Shown: positions 7,852 to 16,557, numbered from the stretch's first letter. The stretch: DNA of 27,966 nt from Erysipelotrichaceae bacterium (GCA_021200395.1 JAJQGQ010000103.1:2747-30712); one strand, 5' to 3'. A program made the numbers and translations. The notes: generated by a model not told the origin, from the sequence alone.

Positions 7852-8955
7852 ATGAATAAAGATAGAATTGTTCATGAATTTTTAGAACTTACAAATATTG
7901 ATTCAGAAAGTTTTCATGAAAGAAAAATGGCTGATGTTTTAATAGATAAATTAAATGAATTAGGATTTGATGTTATAGAGGATGATGCTTATAAGTATTA
8001 TAATAGTGAGGCTGGTAATATTTATGGTTATTTAAAAGGAGAATTAGATAAACCAAGTATTTTGTTGTCTGCTCATATGGATACTGTTTCACCAGGGAAT
8101 CATAAGCATCCAATTATTGATGGAAATATTATCAAAAGTGATGAAACTACAGTACTTGGCGCAGATGATGTGGCTGGGCTAGTAGAAATATTGGAAGGTA
8201 TTAGATATGTACAAGAAAATCATATACCACATAGAGATATAGAGATATTATTTCCAATTGCTGAAGAACAATATGATAAAGGAACTCAAGTTTTTGATTT
8301 TAGTCAAATCAAATCTAAACAAGCTTATGTATTAGATTTAAGTGGTGATATTGGTACAGCAGCTATTAAAGCACCTTCCATTCTTTCTTTTGAAGTTAAA
8401 GTGATTGGCCAAGCATCACATGCTGGTTTTGATCCTGAAAATGGGATTCACGCTATCATGATTGCATCTCAAGCTATATCGAAATTAAGATTAGGTCATG
8501 TCGATGAAGAATCAACGCTCAATATTGGTACAATTCAAGGTGGTATTGCTAGAAATATTGTTCCTGAAGAAACAATCTGTTTAGGAGAAATAAGAAGTTA
8601 TGATCATAGTAAAGCTATGAAATATTTAAAAGAAGTTGAAGATATATTTAATGAAACTGCTAGTAAATATCATGGTCGTATTGAAATGAATGATGAAATA
8701 CATATGGAAGCTTATGAAAATGATATGAATAGTAATACAGTTAAAGATTTTATGAAAGCATGTAATAATATAGGCATTGAAACAAAGTTTATCCATACTT
8801 TTGGTGGTAGTGATAATAATCATTTTATGGAAAATGGTATTGAGGGGTTAGTTATATCAAGTGCTATGTATCATGTTCACTCTACAAAAGAATATACAAA
8901 AATTGATGAATTAGTAAAAGGTGCAAAACTTGTTGCACAATTAATTTGTGAATAA
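7852..8955 (+). CDS. M20-family metallopeptidase, peptidase T-like
   Basis: 367 residues with GGAGG before the ATG. The co-catalytic dizinc motif set is intact: SAHMDTV (H75, D77), GADDVAG (D105), PIAEEQ (general base E138, ligand E139) and VLDLSGD (D162). The lid/dimerisation part follows (SILSFEVKVIGQASHAGFDPENG), and the C-terminus carries the last ligand region (YHVHSTKEYT). This is the profile of the peptidase T-like branch of M20, cytoplasmic aminopeptidases that trim short peptides. The gene has its own promoter and sits before the queuosine operon with a 59-base gap that holds another promoter. Confidence 0.88.
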   Translation: MNKDRIVHEFLELTNIDSESFHERKMADVLIDKLNELGFDVIEDDAYKYYNSEAGNIYGYLKGELDKPSILLSAHMDTVSPGNHKHPIIDGNIIKSDETTVLGADDVAGLVEILEGIRYVQENHIPHRDIEILFPIAEEQYDKGTQVFDFSQIKSKQAYVLDLSGDIGTAAIKAPSILSFEVKVIGQASHAGFDPENGIHAIMIASQAISKLRLGHVDEESTLNIGTIQGGIARNIVPEETICLGEIRSYDHSKAMKYLKEVEDIFNETASKYHGRIEMNDEIHMEAYENDMNSNTVKDFMKACNNIGIETKFIHTFGGSDNNHFMENGIEGLVISSAMYHVHSTKEYTKIDELVKGAKLVAQLICE

Positions 8956-8959
8956 ACAA

Positions 8960-8988
8960 TTTACTTTTACTATTTGTTTGAGTATAAT
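8960..8988 (+). promoter_or_regulatory. Promoter of the tgt-queA-queH operon
   Basis: TTTACT (8960-8965), 17 bases, TATAAT (8983-8988), 26 bases before the tgt ATG. The expected leader is about 20 nt, which leaves no room for a preQ1 riboswitch. Confidence 0.7.
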
Positions 8989-9014
8989 GATTAATGCTGA
9001 AATGAGGTGAAATA

Positions 9015-10148
9015 ATGGAAAATTTTTGGTATGAATTAAAACATGTTTGTAAGCAAAGTGGTGCCCGCTATGGAATATTACATACACCTCATGGTGATGT
9101 CGAGACACCTATGTTTATGCCTGTTGGTACTTTAGCGACCGTTAAAGGTATTTCACCTGAACAATTAAAAGATATGCATGCTCAAGTTGTTTTAGCTAAT
9201 ACATATCATTTGTGGTTAAGACCAGGTGAAGATGTTGTAAAAATGGCTGGTGGTCTTCACAAGTTTATGAATTATGATGGCCCCCTTTTAACAGATAGTG
9301 GTGGTTTTCAGGTTTTTTCGCTTGGAAAAACAAGAAAAATCGAAGAAGAAGGTGTGACTTTTAAAAGTATTGTAGATGGTAAGAAGTTATTTTTATCACC
9401 AGAAAAGTCTATTCAGATTCAAAATGATTTAGGTGCTGATATTATTATGAGTTTAGATGAATGTGCCCCATATCCTAGTAGTCATGATTATATGCAAAAA
9501 AGTGTAGAAAGAACGATTCGATGGGCTAAAAGAGGTAAAGAGGCTCATAAAAGAGATGATCAAGCTTTATTTGGTATTGTTCAAGGTGGAGAGTTCGCTG
9601 ATTTAAGAGAATTGAGTGCTAAGGAAACAGTGAAATTAGATTTTCCTGGTTATTCTATTGGTGGTACTAGCGTTGGCGAACCTAAAGATGTAATGTATAA
9701 AATGATTGATGATGCTGTTAAATGGTTACCTGAAGATAAGCCAAGATATTTAATGGGTGTTGGAAATCCAATTGATCTAATTGAAGGTGCCATTAGAGGT
9801 ATTGATATGTATGATTGTGTATTACCAACTAGAGTAGCTAGACATGGAGCATTGATGACACATCATGGTCGAATGAATATTAATAATATGCAATATAAAT
9901 ATGATTTTACACCTATTGATGATGAGTGTAACTGTTATACATGTCAAAATTATACTAGAGCTTATTTAAGACATTTACATAAATGTGATGAGATATTTGG
10001 TAAGAGTTTATTATCTATTCATAATGTTGCATTTTTATTACAATTAGCTGAGGATATTAGAACTGCTATTCAAGAAGATAGATTATTAGATTTTAAAGAA
10101 GAGTTTTTAAATAGTTATGGTAGAGATGTTTATGAGAGGGCGTTTTAA
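9015..10148 (+). CDS. tgt: Queuine/preQ1 tRNA-guanine transglycosylase
   Basis: 377 residues, the normal bacterial length, with GAGGTG 5 nt before the ATG. It exchanges guanine-34 of tRNA(Asp, Asn, His, Tyr) for preQ1 by a double-displacement reaction. Seen: the substrate-binding TDSGGFQVFSL (93-103), FGIVQGG, YSIGGTSVGEP, the catalytic GIDMYDCVLPTR motif (262-273), and the zinc site CNCYTC (C305, C307, C310) with H336 further on. First gene of a three-gene operon. Its stop TAA shares one base with the queA start, so translation is coupled. Confidence 0.97.
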   Translation: MENFWYELKHVCKQSGARYGILHTPHGDVETPMFMPVGTLATVKGISPEQLKDMHAQVVLANTYHLWLRPGEDVVKMAGGLHKFMNYDGPLLTDSGGFQVFSLGKTRKIEEEGVTFKSIVDGKKLFLSPEKSIQIQNDLGADIIMSLDECAPYPSSHDYMQKSVERTIRWAKRGKEAHKRDDQALFGIVQGGEFADLRELSAKETVKLDFPGYSIGGTSVGEPKDVMYKMIDDAVKWLPEDKPRYLMGVGNPIDLIEGAIRGIDMYDCVLPTRVARHGALMTHHGRMNINNMQYKYDFTPIDDECNCYTCQNYTRAYLRHLHKCDEIFGKSLLSIHNVAFLLQLAEDIRTAIQEDRLLDFKEEFLNSYGRDVYERAF

Positions 10149-11173
10149 TGAAAATAAGTGAATTTGATTATGATTTACCTGAAGAACTGATAGCACAAAC
10201 ACCTTTAGAAAAACGTGATGCTTCAAGACTTATGGTTGTGGATAGAGCTTCTCGAACTTACTCTGATAAGCATTTTGATGATATTTTAGATGAATTACAT
10301 CAAAGTGATATATTAGTAAGAAATAATACAAAAGTTATTCCTGCTAGATTATATGGATTAAAAGAAGAAACCAATGGTCATTGTGAAGTATTATTATTAA
10401 AAGATAAAGGTAATGATATATGGGAATGTTTGGTAGGTAATGCAAAAATCGTAAAATTGAATACGCTCATTACTTTTGGTGATGGTTCTTTAAAGGCTCA
10501 ATGTGTTGAAGTGAAAGATGAAGGTATTCGTTTATTTAAGATGATATATGATGGTATTTTCTATGAAATATTAGATAAGCTAGGCACCATGCCTTTACCA
10601 CCATATATTAAAGAAAAGCTAGAGGATAAAGATCGTTATCAAACTGTCTATGCAAAGGTTGAAGGTAGTGCAGCTGCTCCTACTGCTGGACTTCATTTTA
10701 CGGATGAAATTATCGAAAAGATAAAAGATAAAGGTGTAGAAATACTTGATATTACTTTACATGTGGGTTTAGGTACATTTAGACCTGTTAAAGTAGATGA
10801 TGTATTGGATCATCATATGCATAGTGAATATTATATGATTGATGAAGAAGTAGCTGATAAATTAAATCAAGCTAAAGAAAATCATCAACGTATTATTTCT
10901 GTTGGCACAACTTCTACAAGAACTTTAGAAGCTAATTATTCTAAATATGGAAAATTTCAAGCTACGCATGAAAATACCAATATCTTTATTTATCCAGGAT
11001 ATGAATTTAAAGCTATAGATGCTTTGATTACTAATTTCCATTTACCTAAATCAACTTTAATTATGTTAGTGAGTGCTTTTGCCGATAAGGAATTAATTAT
11101 GGAGGCTTATAATCACGCTGTTGAAGAGAAGTATCGTTTCTTTTCATTTGGTGATTGTATGATGATAAAATGA
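10148..11173 (+). CDS. queA: S-adenosylmethionine:tRNA ribosyltransferase-isomerase
   Basis: 341 residues, family-typical length. QueA moves the ribosyl group of SAM onto preQ1-34 to give epoxyqueuosine. Family hallmarks: the N-terminal FDYDLPEELIAQTPLEKRDASRL, VRNNTKVIPARL, GSAAAPTAGLHFT, LHVGLGTFRPV, the HSEYY segment, VGTTSTRTLE and TNFHLPKSTL near the C-terminus. It overlaps tgt by one base (TAATG) and queH by four bases (ATGA), so all three should be translated in a coupled way from one mRNA. Confidence 0.97.
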   Translation: MKISEFDYDLPEELIAQTPLEKRDASRLMVVDRASRTYSDKHFDDILDELHQSDILVRNNTKVIPARLYGLKEETNGHCEVLLLKDKGNDIWECLVGNAKIVKLNTLITFGDGSLKAQCVEVKDEGIRLFKMIYDGIFYEILDKLGTMPLPPYIKEKLEDKDRYQTVYAKVEGSAAAPTAGLHFTDEIIEKIKDKGVEILDITLHVGLGTFRPVKVDDVLDHHMHSEYYMIDEEVADKLNQAKENHQRIISVGTTSTRTLEANYSKYGKFQATHENTNIFIYPGYEFKAIDALITNFHLPKSTLIMLVSAFADKELIMEAYNHAVEEKYRFFSFGDCMMIK

Positions 11174-11799
11174 GTGAAAATTATGATTTAAAGTTTCAAG
11201 AAGAATTAAAAAAAATAGAAGGTCAACAACCTACACTTTTATTACATGTATGTTGTGGACCTTGTTGTAGTAATGTTGTTAAGGAATTATGTGAAAAGTT
11301 TAAGATTACAATTTATTATTCTAATTCTAATATTTATCCAGAAGAGGAATACTATCGTAGACTTAATGAATTAAAGAGTTTTATTATAAAATTTAATGAA
11401 GATTATCATCAAAATATTGAAGTTATTGAAGATATATATACTCCTAAAGATTGGATTACAGATACTTATCCTTTAAAAGATATACCTGAAGGTGGTATGC
11501 GTTGTCGTTTGTGTTATATGTTAAGAATGCGTAGAGCTTTTGACTTTGCTAAAAAGAATAAGTTTGATTATTGGACAACTGTTTTAAGTGTATCACCACA
11601 TAAGAATAGTCAATGGATTAATCAAGCTGGAGAACAATGGTATACTGATACAACAAAGTTCCTGTATGCTGATTTTAAAAAACGTGATGGTTATTTAAAA
11701 TCAACACAAATGAGCAAGGAATACAATATGTATCGTCAAAACTATTGTGGATGCATGTATAGTTATCGTGATATGTTAGAACGTGAAGCTAAAAAATAG
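11170..11799 (+). CDS. queH: Epoxyqueuosine reductase, QueH type
   Basis: The start is the ATG at 11170 inside the queA stop (ATGA overlap), giving 209 residues; the frame extends five codons upstream to a TTG with no separate support. QueH reduces epoxyqueuosine to queuosine, the last step. It replaces the unrelated cobalamin-dependent QueG. Seen: LLHVCCGPCCSNV (C28, C29, C32, C33), YYSNSNIYPEEEYYRR, MRCRLCY, TVLSVSPHKNSQWINQAG and the late YCGCMYSYRD. The conserved cysteines fit the iron-sulfur and metal sites of the DUF208/QueH family. Together with Tgt and QueA this covers steps from preQ1 onward; preQ1 synthesis or uptake genes are not in the window. Confidence 0.95.
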   Translation: MSENYDLKFQEELKKIEGQQPTLLLHVCCGPCCSNVVKELCEKFKITIYYSNSNIYPEEEYYRRLNELKSFIIKFNEDYHQNIEVIEDIYTPKDWITDTYPLKDIPEGGMRCRLCYMLRMRRAFDFAKKNKFDYWTTVLSVSPHKNSQWINQAGEQWYTDTTKFLYADFKKRDGYLKSTQMSKEYNMYRQNYCGCMYSYRDMLEREAKK

Positions 11800-11812
11800 A
11801 TTCACGTTTTTT
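11780..11812 (+). terminator. Terminator of the queuosine operon
   Basis: Stem AACGTGAA/TTCACGTT (11780-11787 and 11801-11808) followed by a short T-run. The 13-base loop holds the queH stop codon. Confidence 0.75.
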
Positions 11813-11823
11813 AGTTATTTTCA

Positions 11824-11871
11824 AGTTAACGATACCTAAATTGAATTTTTTTAATTTAGGTATCGTTAACT
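11824..11871. repeat. Perfect 19-bp inverted repeat between queH and carB
   Basis: AGTTAACGATACCTAAATT (11824-11842) is repeated inverted at 11853-11871 around a ten-base T-rich loop. A T6 run follows about 4 bases after on the plus strand. It lies between two other terminators at a convergent junction, so it may be a second terminator, but its long perfect arms are unusual. Confidence 0.8.
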
Positions 11872-11892
11872 ACCATTTTTTCGTATTTTAAA

Positions 11893-11910
11893 AGGCAGCT
11901 GTGCTGCCTA
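11893..11910 (-). terminator. Terminator of the carAB operon
   Basis: AGGCAGC/GCTGCCT (11893-11899 and 11903-11909) with a three-base loop and TTTT after it on the minus strand. The stop codon (11908-11910) is part of the stem. Confidence 0.75.
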
Positions 11911-14900
11911 TTTAAGTTTTGTAATATCAATCAATGATACATCACCACTATGACGTTTTTCCAAACAGTTGATAAGTGCTTGAGCTGTATCTAATGATGT
12001 GTAGATTGGAATACCTGCTTCTACTGCAAATCTTCTAATCATAAATCCATCTTTTAAGTTATTATTTCTTGTAGGAATATCAATAACTAAATCTACAGTA
12101 TCTGTTAACATTAAATCAAATAATGTATTACTCTTAGCATCAATACGATTAACAATATGGACAGGTACACCATGAGCTTTTAAGAAATTATATGTACCTT
12201 GAGTAGCATATAAATCATAACCAAACATATAATATTGTTTAGCAATTGGTAAGAATTCTTCTTTAGATGAATCTTTAATAGTACAAATAATATTTTTACG
12301 TTTTGGTAAATTCACACCTGCACCCATAAACGCTTTATATATAGCTTCATCAAAGTCTTTAGAAATACCTAAAACTTCACCTGTTGATTTCATTTCAGGA
12401 CCCAAGCTAATTTCTGCCCCTGTAATCTTTTCAAATGAGAAGATTGGCATCTTAATCGCAATCGTTTCTTTTTCAGGTTGTAAACCATATTCATAACCTT
12501 GTTCCTTAATTGATTTCCCCATAATAACATGCGTAGCCACATCAACAACAGGTATATCTGTGACTTTAGAAATATATGGAATAGTACGTGAAGAACGTGG
12601 ATTAACTTCAATAACATATACTTGATCTTCATAAACAATAAATTGAATATTAATTAAACCAATAACATGTAAAGCTTTCGCAAGTCTTGCTGTATAATCA
12701 GCAATGACTTCTTTAATTTCAGGTTTTAACTTTTGGGTTGGATAAACTGAAATACTATCACCACTATGGACACCTGCACGTTCTACGTGTTCCATAACAC
12801 CTGGAATTAAAATACCATCCTCATCACATACAGCATCAACTTCAACTTCTTTACCAGCTAAATATTTATCAATCAAAATTGGATGCTCCTGATATTGACG
12901 ATTCACAATCTTCATAAACTTCTTAATATCACCATCATTTAAAGCAATCTCCATACCTGCTCCACCTAACACATAAGAAGGTCTTACTAATACTGGATAA
13001 CCAATTTCATTAGCAACCTGAATGGCTTCTTCCGTCGTAAATACTGTTGAACCTCGAGGTCTAGCAATATGGCATTTCTCTAAGATTTCATCAAATCTTT
13101 CTCTATCTTCAGCAGCATCTACATTATCTGCAGATGTTCCTAAAATTTGAACACCCATTTCCATTAATGCTTTTGTAAGTTTGATTGCTGTTTGTCCACC
13201 AAATTGAACAATAGCTCCATCTGGTTTTTCAATATCAACGATACTTTCAACATCTTCTGCAGTTAATGGTTCAAAATATAATCTATCTGCAATATCAAAG
13301 TCTGTAGATACTGTTTCAGGGTTGTTATTCACAATAATTGTATCATAACCAGCTTCTTTTAATGCCCATACACAATGAACTGAACAATAATCAAATTCAA
13401 TACCTTGACCAATACGAATAGGTCCTGAACCTAATACCATAATCTTTTTCTTTTTATCTTGTGGATCAACTTCGTTGTATCCACCATATACTGAATAATA
13501 GTAAGGTGTTGAAGCATCAAATTCTGCAGCACATGTATCAACTGTTTTAAATGCTGCAACAATGTTATTGTCTTTACGCATTTGATGAATTTCTTCAGTT
13601 GTTTTTCCCGTGTACTGGGCAATGACTAAATCAGGGAATTCTAAACGTTTCGCAGTTTTTAATAATTCAGGTGTTAAAGGTTCTGATTTGATACGATTTT
13701 CTACTTCTACTAAATGTTTGATTTTATCAATAAACCAAATGTCTATTTTGGTAATATCATGAATTTCTTCTTCACTAATACCTTTTCTTAAAGCTTCAGC
13801 TATCGCAAAGATACGATGATCATCAACATCTTTAAGTTTCTTTCTTAATTGATCATGATCTAAACAATCAATTTCTTTCAAATGCAAATCATAAACATTT
13901 TGTTCTAATGAACGAATAGCTTTCATTAAAGCTCCTTCAAAGTTATTACAAATACTCATAACTTCTCCAGTAGCTTTCATTTGTGTGCCTAATTCTCTAG
14001 AAGCCCCTACAAATTTATCAAATGGCCATTTTGGAATCTTACATACAATATAATCCAATGTTGGTTCATAAGAGGCATATGTTTTACCTGTAACGGCATT
14101 AACTATTTCATCTAATGTATAACCCAAGGCTATTTTAGCAGCTAATTTAGCAATTGGATAGCCTGTCGCTTTAGAAGCTAATGCAGAAGAACGAGAGACT
14201 CTTGGATTGACTTCAATAACAATATATTCGAAACTATCAGGATCCAATGCAAATTGAACATTGCATCCACCTTTAATATTCAAAGCTGTAATAATATTTA
14301 AGGCAGAACTTCTAAGCATCTGATATTCTTTATCACCCAATGTTTGTGAAGGTGCCACAACAATACTATCACCTGTATGCACACCTACAGGATCTAAGTT
14401 TTCCATATTACATACCGTAATACAGTTACCATGACTATCACGCATTACCTCATATTCGATTTCTTTCCATCCTGCGATGCATCTTTCTATCAAACATTGA
14501 GATACTCGTGATAATCTTAAACCATTACTACAAATATCATGGAGTTCCTTTTCATTATGAGCAATACCTCCACCAGTACCACCTAATGTATAAGCAGGTC
14601 TTACAACGACTGGATAACCTATTTCCGCTGCAAATTCCAAAGCATCATCTACATGATTAACAACAACAGATGCAGCCACTGGTTCATGAATGCGTTCCAT
14701 TAAATTTTTGAATTCTAATCTATCTTCAGCTAGTTTAATTGTATCAGTATTTGTTCCTATTGTTTCTACATCATGAGCTTTTAAAAATCCTTCATCTGCT
14801 AAAGCCATCGCAATATTTAAAGCATTTTGACCACCTAATGTAGGTAATATACTATCAGGCTTTTCAACTTCTATTAAATGTTTCACAACTGGTACTGTTA

Positions 14901-15105
14901 AAGGTTCAATATAAACTTTATCAGCAATATCTTTATCAGTCATAATTGTTGCTGGGTTAGAGTTAATTAATACAACTTCAACACCCTCTTCTTTTAAAGC
15001 ACGACAAGCTTGTGTTCCAGCATAATCAAATTCAGCTGCTTGTCCAATGATGATTGGTCCTGAACCAATAACCAATACTTTTTTGATATCTTCTCTTTTA
15101 GGCAT
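11908..15105 (-). CDS. carB: Carbamoyl-phosphate synthase large subunit (paralogue 1)
   Basis: 1065 residues, full length. GGAGG lies 8 nt before the ATG, inside the end of carA. It makes carbamoyl phosphate from bicarbonate, two ATP and ammonia delivered by CarA, feeding pyrimidines and arginine. Two homologous ATP-grasp halves are visible, starting KVLVIGSGPIIIGQAAEFDY and KIMVLGSGPIRIGQGIEFDY, each with PVVVRPAY/PVLVRPSY, VEVNPR motifs and GGQNALN/GGQTAIK. The last about 130 residues are the MGS-like allosteric domain. This ends in DGFMIRRFAVEAGIPIYTSLDTAQAL, reminiscent of B. subtilis PyrAB rather than E. coli CarB. An equivalent of the E. coli KxxEGRP motif is missing (NRIDAKSN). Cotranscribed with carA under the leader attenuator at 16197-16326. 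A second carB lies at 21116. Confidence 0.96.
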   Translation of the reverse strand: MPKREDIKKVLVIGSGPIIIGQAAEFDYAGTQACRALKEEGVEVVLINSNPATIMTDKDIADKVYIEPLTVPVVKHLIEVEKPDSILPTLGGQNALNIAMALADEGFLKAHDVETIGTNTDTIKLAEDRLEFKNLMERIHEPVAASVVVNHVDDALEFAAEIGYPVVVRPAYTLGGTGGGIAHNEKELHDICSNGLRLSRVSQCLIERCIAGWKEIEYEVMRDSHGNCITVCNMENLDPVGVHTGDSIVVAPSQTLGDKEYQMLRSSALNIITALNIKGGCNVQFALDPDSFEYIVIEVNPRVSRSSALASKATGYPIAKLAAKIALGYTLDEIVNAVTGKTYASYEPTLDYIVCKIPKWPFDKFVGASRELGTQMKATGEVMSICNNFEGALMKAIRSLEQNVYDLHLKEIDCLDHDQLRKKLKDVDDHRIFAIAEALRKGISEEEIHDITKIDIWFIDKIKHLVEVENRIKSEPLTPELLKTAKRLEFPDLVIAQYTGKTTEEIHQMRKDNNIVAAFKTVDTCAAEFDASTPYYYSVYGGYNEVDPQDKKKKIMVLGSGPIRIGQGIEFDYCSVHCVWALKEAGYDTIIVNNNPETVSTDFDIADRLYFEPLTAEDVESIVDIEKPDGAIVQFGGQTAIKLTKALMEMGVQILGTSADNVDAAEDRERFDEILEKCHIARPRGSTVFTTEEAIQVANEIGYPVLVRPSYVLGGAGMEIALNDGDIKKFMKIVNRQYQEHPILIDKYLAGKEVEVDAVCDEDGILIPGVMEHVERAGVHSGDSISVYPTQKLKPEIKEVIADYTARLAKALHVIGLINIQFIVYEDQVYVIEVNPRSSRTIPYISKVTDIPVVDVATHVIMGKSIKEQGYEYGLQPEKETIAIKMPIFSFEKITGAEISLGPEMKSTGEVLGISKDFDEAIYKAFMGAGVNLPKRKNIICTIKDSSKEEFLPIAKQYYMFGYDLYATQGTYNFLKAHGVPVHIVNRIDAKSNTLFDLMLTDTVDLVIDIPTRNNNLKDGFMIRRFAVEAGIPIYTSLDTAQALINCLEKRHSGDVSLIDITKLK

Positions 15106-16177
15106 TTGGATGACCTCCCATCATTTCAATAAATTCATCAAATAAGAAACCAGTATCCAAAGGCCCTGCACATGCTTCAGGATGGAATTGTACTGTTCTA
15201 ATATTTTCATTGATATATTCTAACCCTTCAATAGTTCCATCATTAACATTTTTAAACCAAGGTTTCGCAATACTTGAATCTATTTGATCTTCTACGACCA
15301 CAAAGTTATGATTTTGTGTAGATATGTAAACGGTATTTGTATTTAAATCTTTAACTGGGTGATTAGCTCCATGATGTCCATAAACCATCTTTTCCGTTTT
15401 AAAACCATGAGCCAAAGCCATTAATTGATGTCCTAAGCAAATTGCAAAAATTGGTTTCCCACTTCGCGCAAGTATTTGCATTTCATGGATAATATCTTCA
15501 CATTCTTCAGGATCTCCTGGCCCATTTGATAACATAATACCATCATAGTTTTCATTTAATATGACAGAAGCTTTTGTAAAAGCAGGATAAATTGTAACTG
15601 CACATCCTCTATTTGCTAATTCTTTTCCAATATTGTTTTTTGCTCCAAAATCATATAACGCAACTTTCAAATCACCATCACTTATTGTATAAGGTTTATC
15701 ACATGTTGTTTGTTCTACTACTCCAGTCACTTTAAAAGATTTAATACGTTCCATTACTTCATCTAAGCTATCATAATGTTTGGTTGTAATCATACCATTC
15801 ATACAACCATCAGTTCTAATAAGCTTAGTCAAATATCTTGTATCAATACCTTGAATACCTGGAATATCATGTTGTAATAAATATTCTTCTAAATCTAAAT
15901 TCTTTCTAAAATTACTACCTAAACGGGCTAGTTCATTTACTACAAAACCTTCTACATATGGTTTTCTAGATTCCTGATCTTCTAAACATACCCCATAATT
16001 TCCTATTAATGGATAAGTCATGACAACACTTTGACCTGCATATGAGGGATCTGTTAATACTTCTAAATAACCTGTCATAGATGTATTAAAAACAAATTCA
16101 CTCACAACTTCTTTTTCAGCTCCAAAATGTTCACCTTCAAAAACATGACCATCTTCTAAAATTAAATAAGCCTTCAT
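15098..16177 (-). CDS. carA: Carbamoyl-phosphate synthase small subunit (glutaminase)
   Basis: 359 residues, normal length, with AGGAGG 5 nt before the ATG. An N-terminal CPSase small-chain domain (EFVFNTSMTGYLEVLTDPSYAGQ) is joined to a class I glutamine amidotransferase domain. The triad is intact: C247 in ICLGHQL, H332 and E334 in FHPEA. SNGPGDP (217-223) forms the oxyanion-hole region. It hydrolyses glutamine and channels ammonia to CarB. The end overlaps carB by eight bases. It is the only carA in the window, so it may also serve the orphan carB. Confidence 0.97.
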   Translation of the reverse strand: MKAYLILEDGHVFEGEHFGAEKEVVSEFVFNTSMTGYLEVLTDPSYAGQSVVMTYPLIGNYGVCLEDQESRKPYVEGFVVNELARLGSNFRKNLDLEEYLLQHDIPGIQGIDTRYLTKLIRTDGCMNGMITTKHYDSLDEVMERIKSFKVTGVVEQTTCDKPYTISDGDLKVALYDFGAKNNIGKELANRGCAVTIYPAFTKASVILNENYDGIMLSNGPGDPEECEDIIHEMQILARSGKPIFAICLGHQLMALAHGFKTEKMVYGHHGANHPVKDLNTNTVYISTQNHNFVVVEDQIDSSIAKPWFKNVNDGTIEGLEYINENIRTVQFHPEACAGPLDTGFLFDEFIEMMGGHPNA

Positions 16178-16196
16178 AAGTGCCTCCTATACTCAT

Positions 16197-16326
16197 AAAA
16201 AAACATATCAAATTAAATGATATGTCCCACCAAATATAAAAAATAAGAATAAAAAGTATTATTATCAATCATATGTTTTGATGTCATAGTCTTCGCTTTC
16301 ATACTTCTCATTCCCTTCATTTTCAA
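16197..16326 (-). promoter_or_regulatory. pyrBI-like transcription attenuator of carAB
   Basis: From an expected start near 16326 the leader RNA carries a Shine-Dalgarno, a 29-codon ORF, a U-rich stretch (about 16232-16255) and an intrinsic terminator. The stem is ACATATCA/TGATATGT (16203-16210 and 16218-16225, seven-base loop) followed by seven U. The carA ribosome site begins right after it. AAAACATAT further upstream (minus strand of 16271-16279) could pair with the terminator's 3' arm as an alternative. The leader ORF stop lies in the terminator loop. This matches the E. coli pyrBI layout, in which low UTP stalls polymerase and lets the ribosome break the terminator. No T-box or recognisable PyrR-loop was seen. 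Confidence 0.7.
16213..16302 (-). CDS. carAB leader peptide (29 codons)
   Basis: ATG 16302-16300 with AAGGG (16313-16317) 10 nt upstream; TAA at 16215-16213. The peptide starts MKAKTMTSKHM, runs through NNTFYSYFLYLVG and ends HII. The Phe/Tyr/Leu segment arises from U-rich codons. No run of Arg, His or another single amino acid is present, which argues against classical amino-acid-starvation attenuation and for a role in coupling the ribosome to polymerase. The stop codon sits in the terminator loop. Confidence 0.6.
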   Translation of the reverse strand: MKAKTMTSKHMIDNNTFYSYFLYLVGHII

Positions 16327-16332
16327 ATATAT

Positions 16333-16361
16333 AGTATAGCCAAAACATTCTTATGATGCAA
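16333..16361 (-). promoter_or_regulatory. Promoter of the carAB leader
   Basis: TTGCAT (16356-16361), 17 bases, TATACT (16333-16338) on the minus strand, about 155 bases before carA. The expected transcription start is near 16326. Confidence 0.75.
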
Positions 16362-16411
16362 GAGTTTTTTATCAATTTTATTATTTTTTATCAAGGGATA
16401 TTTATAAAAAA

Positions 16412-16450
16412 AATAATCGTCCTAAGCCTAGAAAACAATGGGCGATTATT
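16412..16450 (-). terminator. Hairpin terminator, copy 1 of a duplicated element
   Basis: Arms AATAATCGTCC (16412-16422) and GGGCGATTATT (16440-16450), loop of 17, with eight U on the minus strand. It is nearly identical to the hairpin at 16930-16968, including the loop (CTAAGCCTA...ACAAT). Confidence 0.8.
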
Positions 16451-16473
16451 TTCATTATAAGTCTTTGAAAGGA

Positions 16474-16557
16474 ATGGTAACTTTCAGTATATTTATTGAA
16501 TTTGTGCTTATGCTCCATGCATCTGCAATATTGATAATAGTTTTTGCTGTTATATAA
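16474..16557 (+). CDS. Hol_Tox-like type I toxin peptide, copy 1 (27 aa, probably remnant)
   Basis: The ORF starts MVTFSIFIEFVLMLH and is hydrophobic to the end (LIIVFAVI). It aligns without gaps to the 32-residue peptide at 16836 (MVTY..., .FI/VLML.). It lacks the charged tail of that copy. AAAGGA directly abuts the ATG, so the ribosome site is poor, and no plus-strand promoter is evident. The terminator lies upstream of it rather than downstream. I read it as a rearranged or decayed second copy. Confidence 0.5.
   Translation: MVTFSIFIEFVLMLHASAILIIVFAVI

Noticed and set aside
8956..9014. preQ1 riboswitch before tgt
   Set aside because: The promoter lies within the gap and leaves only about 20 nt of leader.
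16197..16326. Amino-acid-responsive (arginine or histidine type) attenuator or T-box before carA
   Set aside because: The leader peptides have no run of a regulatory codon, and no T-box sequence or specifier stem was seen. U-rich codons fit the pyrBI type better.
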